DNA of 64,000 nucleotides from Symbiodinium natans (Eukaryota > Sar > Dinophyceae > Suessiales > Symbiodiniaceae): assembly GCA_905221605.1 (NCBI GenBank), contig CAJNDS010002150.1:448985-512984 (forward strand), read 5' to 3'. The notes under the pieces were generated by a model. It was not told the origin of the DNA and ran no database searches. It saw only the letters and a program-made list of their open reading frames with translations. The position numbers and the translations under genes are program-made. Numbering within the stretch: position 1 is the stretch's first letter; each line of letters opens with the position of its first letter. Positions 22,078-64,000 of the stretch are shown piece after piece.

Positions 22078-22921
22078 CTTGCAGCAGACCAGGGGGGGGG
22101 GGGGGGGGGGGGGGGGGGAGGCGGTTTGAAGGGTTTAGGGTTTAGGGTTTAGGGTTTAGGGTTTGGGGTTTGGGGTTTGGGGATTAGGGGTTAAGTGTTC
22201 AGGCTTTGGGGGTTCCGGGGTTTGGGGTGGTTGGGCTCAGGGGCGTATTGCGTGGGACTCGGAAGAATCTCTTTTCCAACTCTAGGGTTGTCGGGTTCAG
22301 GGTTTAGGGTTTAGGGTATTTCGGGCTTGGGGTTTCGGAATTAGGGTTGCGGGGTTTTTGTCGGTTCGGGGTTTCGGGTTCAGGTTCTAGGGTTTGGGGT
22401 CCGGGGGGTTCGGGTTTAGGGCGTGCAGAAAGTCGGAGCAAGAAGCAAGCAGGTAGCCTAAGACCCCAATACTCCTGAAAGAAGGCATGTTCCTGGAATC
22501 TCTGTAAGGATACAGGGTTTGACTGCTTGTGGTGATATTTAACGTGTAGGATATCCAGGAGTTAGGCTCTAGATTCAGGGCCTAGGAGAGAGCGTTTGGG
22601 CTCGAAGCCGTGGCTTTAGGGTTGAGGGTTCACAGTGCGCGTGTCTGCAGAGACGGGCTGCGGGGGGGGTTTAGGGCTCGACGTGGTACGGTCACATCAA
22701 GAGACGGGGTGCAAGTATCCCAAATGAACCCTTTAACGGCCCCATAGCCCCATAAACCCAAACCCTAAACCCTACACCAAGGAACTCTGAACTTCGGATT
22801 TCGGTCAAACTCCCACTCCCACTTTGACCTGGAAAGCATATGCTTTGCTGGCGGGCATGGACGAAGTGCACATGCATGGGAATCCCAGCTGAAGGCAAGT
22901 GAGGGTTTAGGGTTTAGGGTT

Positions 22922-23030
22922 ACTAGGTGACGTAGGGTTTTAAGGGTGCCCTTTTTGCTGCAAGGGTGTTAGAAGGGAACCTAAACTCCCGAAGAAGAGA
23001 AAACAGGTACTACTGGGTATCCTCGGTTAC
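22922..23030. mobile_element. Family C element, diverged
   Basis: GGGTGCCCTTTTTGCTGCAA...AGAAGGGAACCTAAACTCCC...TACTACTGGGTATCCTC. Confidence 0.55.
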
Positions 23031-23103
23031 TTAGAGCGCCCCAAAAGCAGGAAACCCTGAAGCCCAAACCCTAAACCCTGAACCCCGAACCCCAAACTCT
23101 TGC

Positions 23104-23154
23104 CTCGTACTCGGCCGCCACCGCAGATCCAATGACGACGGTGGACCCGGCCCC
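23104..23154 (-). CDS. Candidate exon GAGSTVVIGSAVAAEYE
   Basis: Acceptor CCGCAG|G and donor GAG|GCAAGA (GC type) bracket exactly 17 codons in phase 0. Mildly hydrophobic and small-residue rich. Not assigned to a protein. Confidence 0.55.
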
Positions 23155-26030
23155 CTGCGGGCGGACAAAGGTCAAAAATGTGCTGAGGCTTCAGAGTTTG
23201 GAGTTTTTAGGTGATTTTGGGTTTAGGGTCTTTTGAGTTTAGGGATTTAGGTTTAGGGTCTTTTGAGTTTAGGGATTTAGGGTTTTTTGGGGGGTTGGGG
23301 GGAGAAGCAGAAGTGCTGAGGCCTGAGTTCGGGCTTAGGGGGGGTGTAGGGTTTGTGGCGGATCAGGGTTTGAGCGCAGCGCCTGCCGGCATATGCTTTA
23401 GGGTTAGAGGGTCACAGGTCTTAGGGTTTAGGATTTCGGGTTTAGGAGGTGTTGGGTTTAGGAGGTTTAGGCTTGTAGGGTGTAGCGGGCACAGGGTTAT
23501 AGAGGGGGTTCCGTACGAGCTCATATGCGGCGGCTAGAACTGTGATTCAGGCGTGCGTGCAGAACGCCCCAATGCACCTAAAGCACCCGAAGCAAAAACC
23601 TTAAACCTCCAAACACAGCCCCTCAAACGTTTGTAGGCAAGCGTTGCAAAAGAGAAAGCAAGCCTCAGAAACAGCACGACAAGAAAAAACGACAACACAC
23701 ACACACACACAAGAAAAACAAAAGAAACAACATAATGAGAAGAAGAACAATAATAATAAGAAGAATAATAATAAGAAGAATAATGATGATAATCATGCAT
23801 CCCTGGAGCCCTGTCACCTTCAACCCTAGTAAGCCCCACAACCCACAACCCTCTAACCCTAGAGGACAGGTACATGGCCGCATGTTTGCGAAGCAGAATC
23901 GTTGCTACTATCACCAAAAAGGGGACCCTTATGAACGTATAGACATGATTGTCCTCTCACCAATGTTTGTTTCGAGCCCTGCAGACACTCGCCCCAAACC
24001 TTGAACCCTAACCCTAAACCCTAAACCCTAAACCCTAAAACCCTCAACCCTCCTATACCACCTCACCTGCACCCTTTTCTCTTGAAAGAGACATCGGGCC
24101 TCCTGTGGGGGGAGGGAGACACCCGGGTCTGAAGGACTGGGGTCACAGGATCCACTCCTAGGGTTTAGGTTTAGGTTTAGGTTTATGGGGTTTAGGGTTT
24201 AGGGTTAGGGTGTAGGGTGTTTAGGGTTTAGGGGAAGCAGAACCAAAGCCATCAGAACCCGGAACTACCTACATGCCGGGCAGTCCCTTGCAGCGCCAGA
24301 AACGAGCATCAGGGATGCAGTCTTTAGCCCACTCCGAACACCCCCGGTTGGCCCCTTTCAGGGTTTAGGGTTTAGGGTTAGGGTTTAGGGTTTAGGGTTT
24401 AGGGTTTAGGGTTTAGGGCTGACAAATCTTCGTAATCAGGATCCTCATAGACCCAACTTGTGGGGAACAAAGGTATGGCAATACGTCCCAGGGGGGCCCA
24501 GCTGAGGCTGCAGGACATCGAGGAACAAGATGGGGACCGCCGGTTCCCCTAAGTCTCTCAAGAACCCGCAGGTTCTCCTGGCACCCCAGAACAGTTGAGG
24601 GTAGGGGGCTAATGAGGGTCCACGAGGACTCTAAGGTGAGTTGATCATGGAGGATGTGAGGCTTCAGGACGAGCCAAACTTATGCCTCAAACTGAGCCTA
24701 AACCCCAAACCCCTCATCCAAACCCTACACTGAACTGCCACTGAACCTCCAAGGCTTACTCAGGCTTCGGGATGTTTCGCGTTTAGGGTTGAGGGTTTTA
24801 AGGTCCATGTGGAAGACAAGGGTTTCAGAGACGGGAGATTTGGGCTCTCACGCTGCGGGATTCATGAATGAGCCTCAGGGTTTAGATCGGAGGGTCGTGG
24901 ATTGAGGGTCGAGCCGTTTCGCACCTGCTTGGGAAGGCCCTATAGCACCTACTCTGGGGCATAGGACTTCCCCTTCGATATCCGACTCCTCTCCATCCTG
25001 TGCCTCGACCTACAGAACCCTAATCAGGGTCTAGGGTTCTGGGCTTGATTCAGGGTTCAAGGTGTTGGGCGCACACCCAGACCAACCCTAAACCCTGAAC
25101 CCTAAGCCCTAAACCCTAAACCCCAGACCAACCCTAAACCTTGAACACTGAACCCTAAACCCTGCGATGGCCCCGAGTTTGAATGCTTGTTGTGCTCAGA
25201 GTCCCACACCCTGAGCCTGAATACAGCGGGCTTAGGGCCAAAGCTGCGACTCTAAGCCAGATCCCAGAACCCAGAAGCCCTATTGTAGGGTTTAGGGTTT
25301 AGGGTTTAGGGTTTAGGGTTGAGGGTTGAGGGTTGAGGGTTGAGGGTCTAGGGTCTAGGGTCTAGGGTCTAGGGCTAGAAGCAAGAGGAAGTCCCACAGC
25401 CCAGCGAGAACTAAAGCACTGCTGCGCCGGCTTCCACCCACTTGAGCTGAGGGCTTCAGGGGGTGCAGGGGGTGAGTTGGGTCCCTTGTTGCAACTAAAC
25501 CCTAAACCCTAAACCCTAAACCCTAAACCCTAAACCCTAAACCCTAAACCCTAAACCCTAAACCCTAAACCCTAAACCAACACGTATAAACCCTTTACAC
25601 GAACAAAGGGCCCATACCTCGGATCCCTATAAACAAGGGTCAGGGACCATACAAAAGCGCCCATGGGCTGACTTCAGGGAAGATAAAGGGGGGGGGGGGG
25701 GGGCGTGGGCGATGGCGCCATATGCCAGAAAGTGTCGGGATTTTGGGGTTGCGGGGGGTTCTGCTGAGTTATATAACCCAGAGGGACGAGGTTGTATGGC
25801 TAATCACTTCTAGGGGTCCTGAGTGTTGGGTCACCCTAAACCCTAAATCTTTAAACCCTTGTAGTCGGGGTTGTGAGTGGTGGGGCTATCCTAAAGCCAG
25901 CACGGCATTAGCAGCTTCTCACCTTCCTTGCTCAGAAGAGACGCCCAGCCAACCAAGTTGTCCTGTGAGGACAGATGCGCTGTTGTTTATGGTTTAGGGT
26001 TTCGGGTTTAGTATTTAGGGTTTAGGGTTT

Positions 26031-26135
26031 GGGGGTTTCCGACATTAGGGGTAACTTATTGGGGTCCTTATGACAAGGGAATCCTACTATGTATTTGGGG
26101 GTTTATATTGGGGTCCCTGGTTTTCGTAAACCCCC
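26031..26135. mobile_element. Family A foldback element
   Basis: GGGGGTTTCCGACATTAGGG...TTTTCGTAAACCCCC with the same interior modules (GGGGTCCTTATGA, ATCCTACTATG). Confidence 0.78.
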
Positions 26136-28014
26136 GTTGAAGCCCGAGACCCTACCAGTCAGGGATCGGTAAATCCTGAACACTAACCCTAATCCCCAAA
26201 CTAAACCCCTAAGCCCTGAACCCTCATTCTAAGCCCCACACCAGCACCTTTACGAGGCCCCTGAGCACGGGTTTTCTTCTACGCTTTGCGGCTGACCGCG
26301 TGAACACGTCTCATGAATTCTGAGGTTCCATCTAAAGCCTATAAACTCCAAACTCCAGACTCCAAACCCCAAACCCCAAACCCCAAACCCCAAAGCCTAA
26401 ACCCTGACAAAATGCCGGCGTGAACCCCAGAGTGTATAAGACCACTTGAGAAGAGCACTCCGAGCGCAGCCCCAGAAGAACTCCAGAAGCTCTCCAAACT
26501 GAAGGTTTTTAGGGTGGACTTGGATTCCGGTTTAGGGTTTAGGGTTTAGGGATTAGGGATTAGGGTTTAGGGTTTAGGGTCGAGGGTTTAACTTGAGACT
26601 TGCAAGGCCCGTGGCACGCACGGCGGGGGCACCACCGTGCAATCGGTTGGCAGCACCAGTTTTAGTGGTAGCCAAAGCCCAAAGCCCCATACCCGAAACC
26701 CGAAACCCGAAACCCGAAACCCTAAACCCTAAACCCTAAACCCTAAACCCTAAACCCTAAACCCTAAACCCTAGCCTTCTTTGCGCGCAGCCGCAGCCGT
26801 TGACCGACGCCGGAGCCGCTCGGGAGGCCAACCGCCTCTCTGCCACGAGCTTTTAGGGTCTTGAGCTTCCGGGCTTGGGGTCTTGGGACTTAGGGCCCCA
26901 AACCCTAAACCCTAAACCCTAAACCCTAAACCCTAAACCCTAAACCCTAAACCCTAAACCCTAAACCCTAAAAACGCCAGACCCTAAACCATAAACCTGA
27001 ACCCGGTATGCTTGGTTTCGCGTTTGGACGCAGGGATCACGTTTGGGCCAGCCCAGATTGGGTCTTGGGCTTGGCGCGTTGAAGGCGAACGGGCTAAAGA
27101 GCTAAAGGGCGTATCGGGTTTAGGGTTTAGGATTTAGGGTTGAAAATTTAGGGTTTAGGGTTGAGGGTTTAGGGTTTAGGGTTCAGGGTTTGGGGTTTAG
27201 GGTTTAGGGTTTAGGGTTTAGGAGCTAGGGTTTACCCTGAAACCTACATCTTCCCTTTCAAAGGAGCTGCTTGGCTTCAATTCCGACAACGCTTACCATC
27301 CCAAAACCGCGCGCGCTCGCGGTAACAACCCTTCAAGCCACGACCCTGGAAGCCTAAAGCCTAAAGCCTAAACCTAAAAACCTAAACTCCAACTGCTTTT
27401 TGAGTTCTTCGGGCCACGTCAGTGCCAACCTTCAACCTCCGAGCTCACGTAGTTTTAGTAGGCCCGTCGCCGTCTAGGGTTTCGTTCAAAAGCCCCCAAA
27501 AATGCCCGTCTAAGCCCTCTTGAGCCACCAAGCGCCCAACCCAAGCCTGCATCCTTCACTCCCGGATTTGTAGGTACTCAAGGAGGTGACCTGTATCCCG
27601 AAACCCCAAACCCCAAAGACAAAAAGGCCTCGAAACCCGTAAGCTCCTACACGTCTTCCCCTCCCCGCCCAAAAACCGCAAAGCCGCAAACTCCAAAAGC
27701 TACCACCCCCCCCCCTCTTTCCAAGTCCCGAAACCCCAAGAGTCACACCTAGGGTTTAGGTTTCGGGTTTAGGGTTTAGGGTTTAGGAATTAGGGTTTGA
27801 GGGGTTAGGGTTTAGAGCTACCTCCTAAACCCTAAACCCTAAACCCTGAACCCTAAACCCTAAACCCTAAGCCCTAAACCCTAAACCCTAAACCCCCAAG
27901 CCCCTAAGGTGTTTTGGGGCATTGGGTGGTGTAAAAGGGACCCAGCTGCCGCCTCGAGCACCTCGCCCTTCACTACCTCAAGCATTCTGTCGGCTGTGAG
28001 GACTCAGTGTTTGG

Positions 28015-28360
28015 GGCTTATAGGGTTTATAGGGTTTATAGGGCTAGGGTTTAGAGGGTTTATAGGGTTTATAGGGTTTCTAGGGTTTCTAGGGTTTCTA
28101 GGGTTTCTAGGGTTTCTAGGGTTTCTAGGGTTTCTAGGGTTTCTAGGGTTTCTAGGGTTTCTAGGGTTTATAGGGTTTATAGGGTTTATAGGGTTTACAG
28201 GTGTTTATAGGGTTTATAGGGTTCTTCGGAATTTACAGGGTTTAGAGGGTTTAGGGTTCAGGGTTTGTAGGGTTTATAGGATTTATGGGGTTTATAGGGT
28301 TTGGGGTGTATAGGGTTTAGGGTTTAGGGTTTAGGGTTTAGGGTTTAGGGTTTAGGGTTT
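28015..28360 (+). repeat. 9-base variant arrays TTTATAGGG and TTTCTAGGG, then TTTAGGG
   Basis: Ten successive TTTCTAGGG units are flanked by TTTATAGGG units, showing local homogenisation. The apparent reading frame through it (GFLGFLGFL) is a by-product of the 9-base period, not a gene. Confidence 0.95.
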
Positions 28361-29821
28361 AGGGTTCATCTTCGAGTTCGGGGGTGCAGAGCTCCTTATG
28401 AGGCTTAAAAGCTTGGGGCTGCAGCATTCTGTTGAACAGCAGGCTTTTTCGGGATCTAGAGCTCAGGGTTAAGTGAGTAGAGTTTGGTAGAAGACGTCGC
28501 TCAAGATTTTTAAGTTTCAGAACAATAAGGCTGAGAGTTTGGGGTTGCGAGGTTAGGTTTCCGAAACCCAAAACCCTAAACCCTAAACCCTGAGAGTTTG
28601 GAGCTTCGGGACTGGAGAGTGTGGGTTTAGTGCATTGGGGCTTCGAGTGTAGGTTTGGAGGGTAGAGGTTTAGGGTTTAGGCTTTGAAGATTGGGGTTGA
28701 GGGGTTTAGGGTTTAGGGCTTAGAGTGTCCGAAGTCCTGAACCCTAAGCTTTAGGGCTTGGGTTTAGGGTTTAGGGCTTAGGGGTTAGGGGTTAGGGGTT
28801 AGGGGTTAGGGTTTAGGGGCTTAGGGTTTAGGGGCTTAGGGTTTAGGGTTTAAATTTACGGTTCCCAGAAACTTCACCTTGTGGAGAATCTGGGACTCAT
28901 GCAACCCGGTGAATTCAAGGATTGAGGGCTTAGGCTTCAGGGTTCAGGGTTCAGGGTTTAGGGTTCAGGGTTTAGGGTTTGGGGTTTAGGGTTCAGGTTT
29001 TTTTGGAATTTTTTGGGTGTATCGTTGAGGGCGCGAAAACGTTGCAGTAGTGTTGGGTTGAGAAGACCCTTTGAGGGTGTAGGCGTTTAGGGTGAAAGGG
29101 TTTTAGAGTTTGGGAACGAAAGGAGAACCTGCCTGCCGGAGGCTGTCGCTAGCTTCATCCTGCCATGCATGACAAACTTATGGCTAACAGGGCCTGAGGT
29201 GAACGTTTAGGGTGTATACGACCCCCCCCCCCCCAACCCCCCCCCACCTCTCCCCCGGGCAGCCTCCTCGCCTAGTGTTTAAAGTTTACAAGGGTCTGGG
29301 TTTGGGATTTAGGGTTGAGGGTTCAGGGGTCTGCTTCAGTCGGGTCCTGCCCGGCGCGGAGCAGGAATGCTTTCCCAGCGCGATACTGCCGGGACCACCT
29401 GGGAACTCAACCCTAGAGAACCTAAAACCCCAAACCCTAAACCCTAAACCCTATATAAACCCTAAACCCTAAACCCTAAGCCAACCCCGACCAATCGGAA
29501 TTTCCTGCACACGACAACCCTCAACCGCAACAGGTTGCAGGATCCAGAACGTCTAGCTTGGGGAAGATTCAGCCTTTGAACTGTGGCGACTTTGGCCCCA
29601 GAAGAGTTTCGGAAACCCGACTCCATCTTGTGAGGTTTTACATGGCCTTTGTGAGGCTGTTGGGGAAGGAGGGAGGTACATGCACGAACCGTGGGCTGCC
29701 GTCAGGGAAGTTGACCTAAGCTAGGGCTTAGGGTTTAGGATGTACTTAAGGTTAAGGGCAAGGGTTTAGGGTTTAGGATTTAGGGTTTCGGGTTTAGGGT
29801 CTAGAGACCCTAAACCCCAAG

Positions 29822-29955
29822 GAGGAATCCGTAAGGGTTCTCGTGGCTTTCTTGCCTCCAGTGCTTGGCGCACTCTCAAGGCAAGCGTTCAGGAACTCAA
29901 GTCGACCATACAAGAATTGCATAGATACAAGCATCTGGCTTCCCGACGAGTCTAA
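29822..29955. other. Long island open on both strands, possible exon
   Basis: About 134 bases with no telomere repeats. The plus strand reads on for more than 40 codons to a TAA at 29953; the minus strand is open for a similar length, including MLVSMQFLYGRLEFLNACLE. Since every phased exon in the window is on the minus strand, minus is favoured, but neither reading has confirmed partners. Confidence 0.4.
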
Positions 29956-30798
29956 GCGGGTTTAGGGTTTAGGGTTTAGGGTTTAGGGTTTAGGGTTTAG
30001 GGTTTAGGGTTTAGGGTTTAGGGTAGATCCATGGTCCCCGATTCTGGTCCCTTACCTTCTTTAAAAGGTTCTGAGCTTAGGGGCCCTGGTGTGCTATGGA
30101 GAATACAAGGGGTGCATAGCTACCTCAGAAGGATGGGAAAGCCTTTGCCCACAGCCCTCACCCTACGTTGTCGGAAGCCAAAAAACCTCAAGCCCTAAAC
30201 CCTAGCCCTAAACCCTAAATCCTAAACCCTAAACCCGAAAACTTCAATGAGAGTCCCCTGAAGATTTGGGCGATAAGTCCCAAACCACCCTGAGCCCTAA
30301 ACCCTTATGGGGCGAAACTCGGACAGAATGCTGCACCCTCAAACCCTAAACCCTAGCCCTAAACCCTAAACCCTAAACCCTAAACCCTAAACCCTAACCG
30401 AAGCCTGGGGACTGCGTGTCCCAACGATACCCCAAGCAAGGCCCAAGGCTCATGAGTCAGAACCTTAACCCTGAGACCTTCTAACCCCTAAACCCTGTGC
30501 CCAATGTAGGGTTTAGGGTTTAGGGTTTAGGGTTTAGGGTTTAGGGTTTAGGGTTTAGGGTTTAGGGTTTAGGGTTTAGGGTTTAGGGTTTAGGGTTTAG
30601 ATCGTTCAAGCCAGACACTCTTGACGACTCTAGCCTGGACCCGAAAGCCCTCAAACCCCCTAACCCCCGCCCCCAGGCACGCCTAAACCCCTGAGCCTCT
30701 GGACTGAACCCTGAACACCAGAACCCTAGACTCCCTCAACCCCAAAACCACTCTAAACCCTAAACCCGTCAGGCCCTTAAGCACTTTGCCGCACGGGC

Positions 30799-62434
<31,636 letters not shown>

Positions 62435-63147
62435 CTGCGCGTGTCGCCCTAGACCCTAAACCCCAAAGACGAATCTCCAAACTCGAGATCCCAAACCCGA
62501 AGCCCCAAACCCTACCTATAGTACCACAACCCTGATCCCTAAACCTTAAACACGAAACCCTAACCTCTAATCCCTAAATCCTGAGCACCTAGCCCTCAAG
62601 CCCAAACCCTGAATCCTAAACCCTGAAACTGGGCTGGGATCGGCTGCGCAACTCACTTCATGATGAGGATTTTGGGAGGGCTTAGGATTCTATGGCTTGG
62701 GGCATCTGGGGTTCTAGGGGTTTGGGGTTTGGGGTTTAGATGCTCAAGTTATTTTAAGGTAATAGGATGGGGCCTCAGGGCTCCTAAGGCTTTAAGGGCT
62801 TAGGCGTGTTTAGAGCGGAGTTTAGGCCTCGGGCTTACTTGGAGGATAGGTACAAGGTAGAGTCATAGGTACCCTAGAAAGGGCCAATTTGGGTCCCCGA
62901 CTCCAAAGCCAGACCTCATAGCTGCCCTACCTCGCACCATTTTGGGAATATCGGTCCCCGACGTCCTCCAAAGCACCGAACCCCTAGACTACCCTCAGCC
63001 GTAAGACTTCATAACGCAAGCTACCCTTCTTGGAAGCCCGCTTCCCGTGAGCTTTTGAACAAGCTTTTTGCCCAAGTCCGAAGCAGCAAGTTTGAGAGAA
63101 GAGAACCTGCAAGCCCCGCATTCAAGGGGATCCTGGGTCTTTGCGAC
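62435..63147. other. Intergenic region between the TPR-like gene and the long gene
   Basis: About 700 bases with degenerate CCCTAAA-like runs at 62449-62630 and TTAGGG-like patches at 62690-62850. No exon with supporting splice signals seen. It should contain the end of the TPR-like transcript and, if the genes are separate, the start of the next. Confidence 0.45.
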
Positions 63148-64000
63148 TCAATTTCGCAACATCCCCTGATCCACGGATGCGGGGCTTAGAGGGTCCAGTG
63201 CGCGCTCGATTTCTTCCTTCTCTTCCGGTGAGAGATCTGCAAGCTCAGCGGAAAATGGAACACCAAGCATGTCTGCCAGACGTTGCTGATAGAGCTTGGT
63301 GTAACCATTCTCGCTTCCCTGCATTCTGACCTGCAATTCAATGGCCTTTTTCAGCCATGGAACTGCAGCCTCATCCGATTTCAGCTTTTGCATCACGATG
63401 TACATGTCCCAGAAAGAGACAGCACTCCAGATACTTTCCACCTTTTGGTCGCGAAAGGTTCGGATGGCACGCAGGAAGTGCTCTTGGGCTTGTCGCAAAG
63501 CTTCGATGGCATCAGAGCTGCCTGAGCAGCGGCTCGCGCGCTGAAGCTCAACAAGTCCCATGACGCGGAAGGCATTGCCGAGCTGGGGACTCCTCGTACT
63601 CTGTAGGATGCGAGCAGCCTTATCTGCCTGAGATGAAGCCAGATTCAAGAGCAGCTGGTACTCGCCTTGAAATTAGGCGCCATCTTGGCCACAGTATTGG
63701 CCTGGAGTAGGAGAGCTTGCGCAAGCAAGCCCTGGTCCGTCTGATCCATTGGCACACTCTCAAATGCCCTCACGCTTTCTTCCGCTGCTCTGTGTGCCTC
63801 ATATATGTCCTGCCAGTGCTGAACTGGGCTGTTCTGCAAGAATGCCTTTTCGTGATACTCGCGCGCTTTTTCCAGACTCATGGTTGCACGGTGCAAGGGT
63901 GCAAGTTCTGCGCTTCTAACTGCCATTCGGGAGCTCTTGCTGCGGTTGTCCTCAAACTCCTCGTTGCTTCGAAGGGTTGTGTCTGTCACAACCTCAACCC
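63148..64000 (-). CDS. TPR-like alpha-helical protein, 5' end outside window, one-base frameshift
   Basis: A minus frame runs in from the window edge to about 63645 and a second frame, shifted by one base, runs from about 63670 to a TGA at 63148-63150. The two overlap at NF(K).GEYQLLLNLA, where a missing G in the GGCGAG context near 63668 would explain the shift; an intron that short is unlikely. Helical repeats with A..A...L patterns, such as WLKKAIELQVRM and LLAQALLLQANTVAKMA, look like tetratricopeptide-type repeats, usually protein-binding. The tail contains LSPEEKEEIERALDPLSP. No membrane segment. Long exons and the absence of telomere repeats contrast with the rest of the window. It is the gene upstream of the long minus gene, same direction. 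Exact family unknown. Confidence 0.75.

Larger units (their letters stand above)
24000..29820. other. Repeat-rich region with unassigned exon-like islands
   Basis: Holds arrays at about 24003-24045, 24155-24230, 24359-24417, 25271-25375, 25488-25577, 26530-26582, 26695-26772, 26897-26969, 27118-27230 and 28015-28360. Islands at 24242-24345, 24495-24550, 26440-26500, 26775-26865, 27010-27105 and 29000-29055 are open on both strands, so I do not call exons; the minus readings (for example FGELLEFFWGCARSALLK near 26.48 kb) are plausible. Confidence 0.5.

Noticed and set aside
27909-28313. 134-codon open frame rich in GFLGFLGFIGF
   Set aside because: Created by 9-base telomere-like units; no codon or domain evidence.

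Overview
Nuclear DNA of a eukaryote with TTTAGGG-type telomere repeats, most likely a dinoflagellate (Symbiodiniaceae-like). At first sight it is a gene desert: 64 kb salted in both orientations with short TTTAGGG/CCCTAAA arrays, their variants and small foldback elements, and with no long open frame except in the last 850 bases. Read by eye on the minus strand, however, the short GC-rich islands between the arrays behave as small exons (about 17 to 87 bases). Introns begin with GT, GC or GA and end in AG, usually followed by G. That donor set is known from dinoflagellates and is the main ground for the organism call.

Layout, all on the minus strand (5' is at the high-coordinate end). (1) 2821-18334: a polytopic membrane protein of the AI-2E/PerM/TMEM245 family. 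Ten exons between 14645 and 4908, plus a possible last exon at 2821-2907, join with matching reading phase into the conserved second half of the family. (2) 18.4-30 kb: further islands that read best on the minus strand but that I cannot assign to a protein. (3) About 30.8-62.4 kb: a long protein with short helical, coiled-coil-like exons upstream (62.4-49 kb) and, downstream, at least four units ending in motifs such as GWITIKGNQGT, GWFTVLDKFGQ and GWVTVKGNAGT. Twelve consecutive exons (45427 to 36002) keep phase through eleven introns, and every one of those introns contains telomere-like repeats. (4) 63148 to beyond the window end: a TPR-like helical protein with long exons, no telomere repeats, and an apparent one-base frameshift.

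The genes all lie in one direction, as in dinoflagellate unidirectional gene arrays. The striking feature is that introns are built largely from interstitial telomere repeats plus families of small inverted-repeat elements. One array (58667-58760) sits between perfect 22-base direct repeats, one is nested inside a foldback element, and a 655-base element at 55435-56089 has perfect 30-base inverted termini and an 8-base target duplication. Exon calls were made by hand translation and phase matching; no alignment, RNA evidence or search was available. GC-rich islands are often open on both strands, so isolated islands outside the phased chains are weak.
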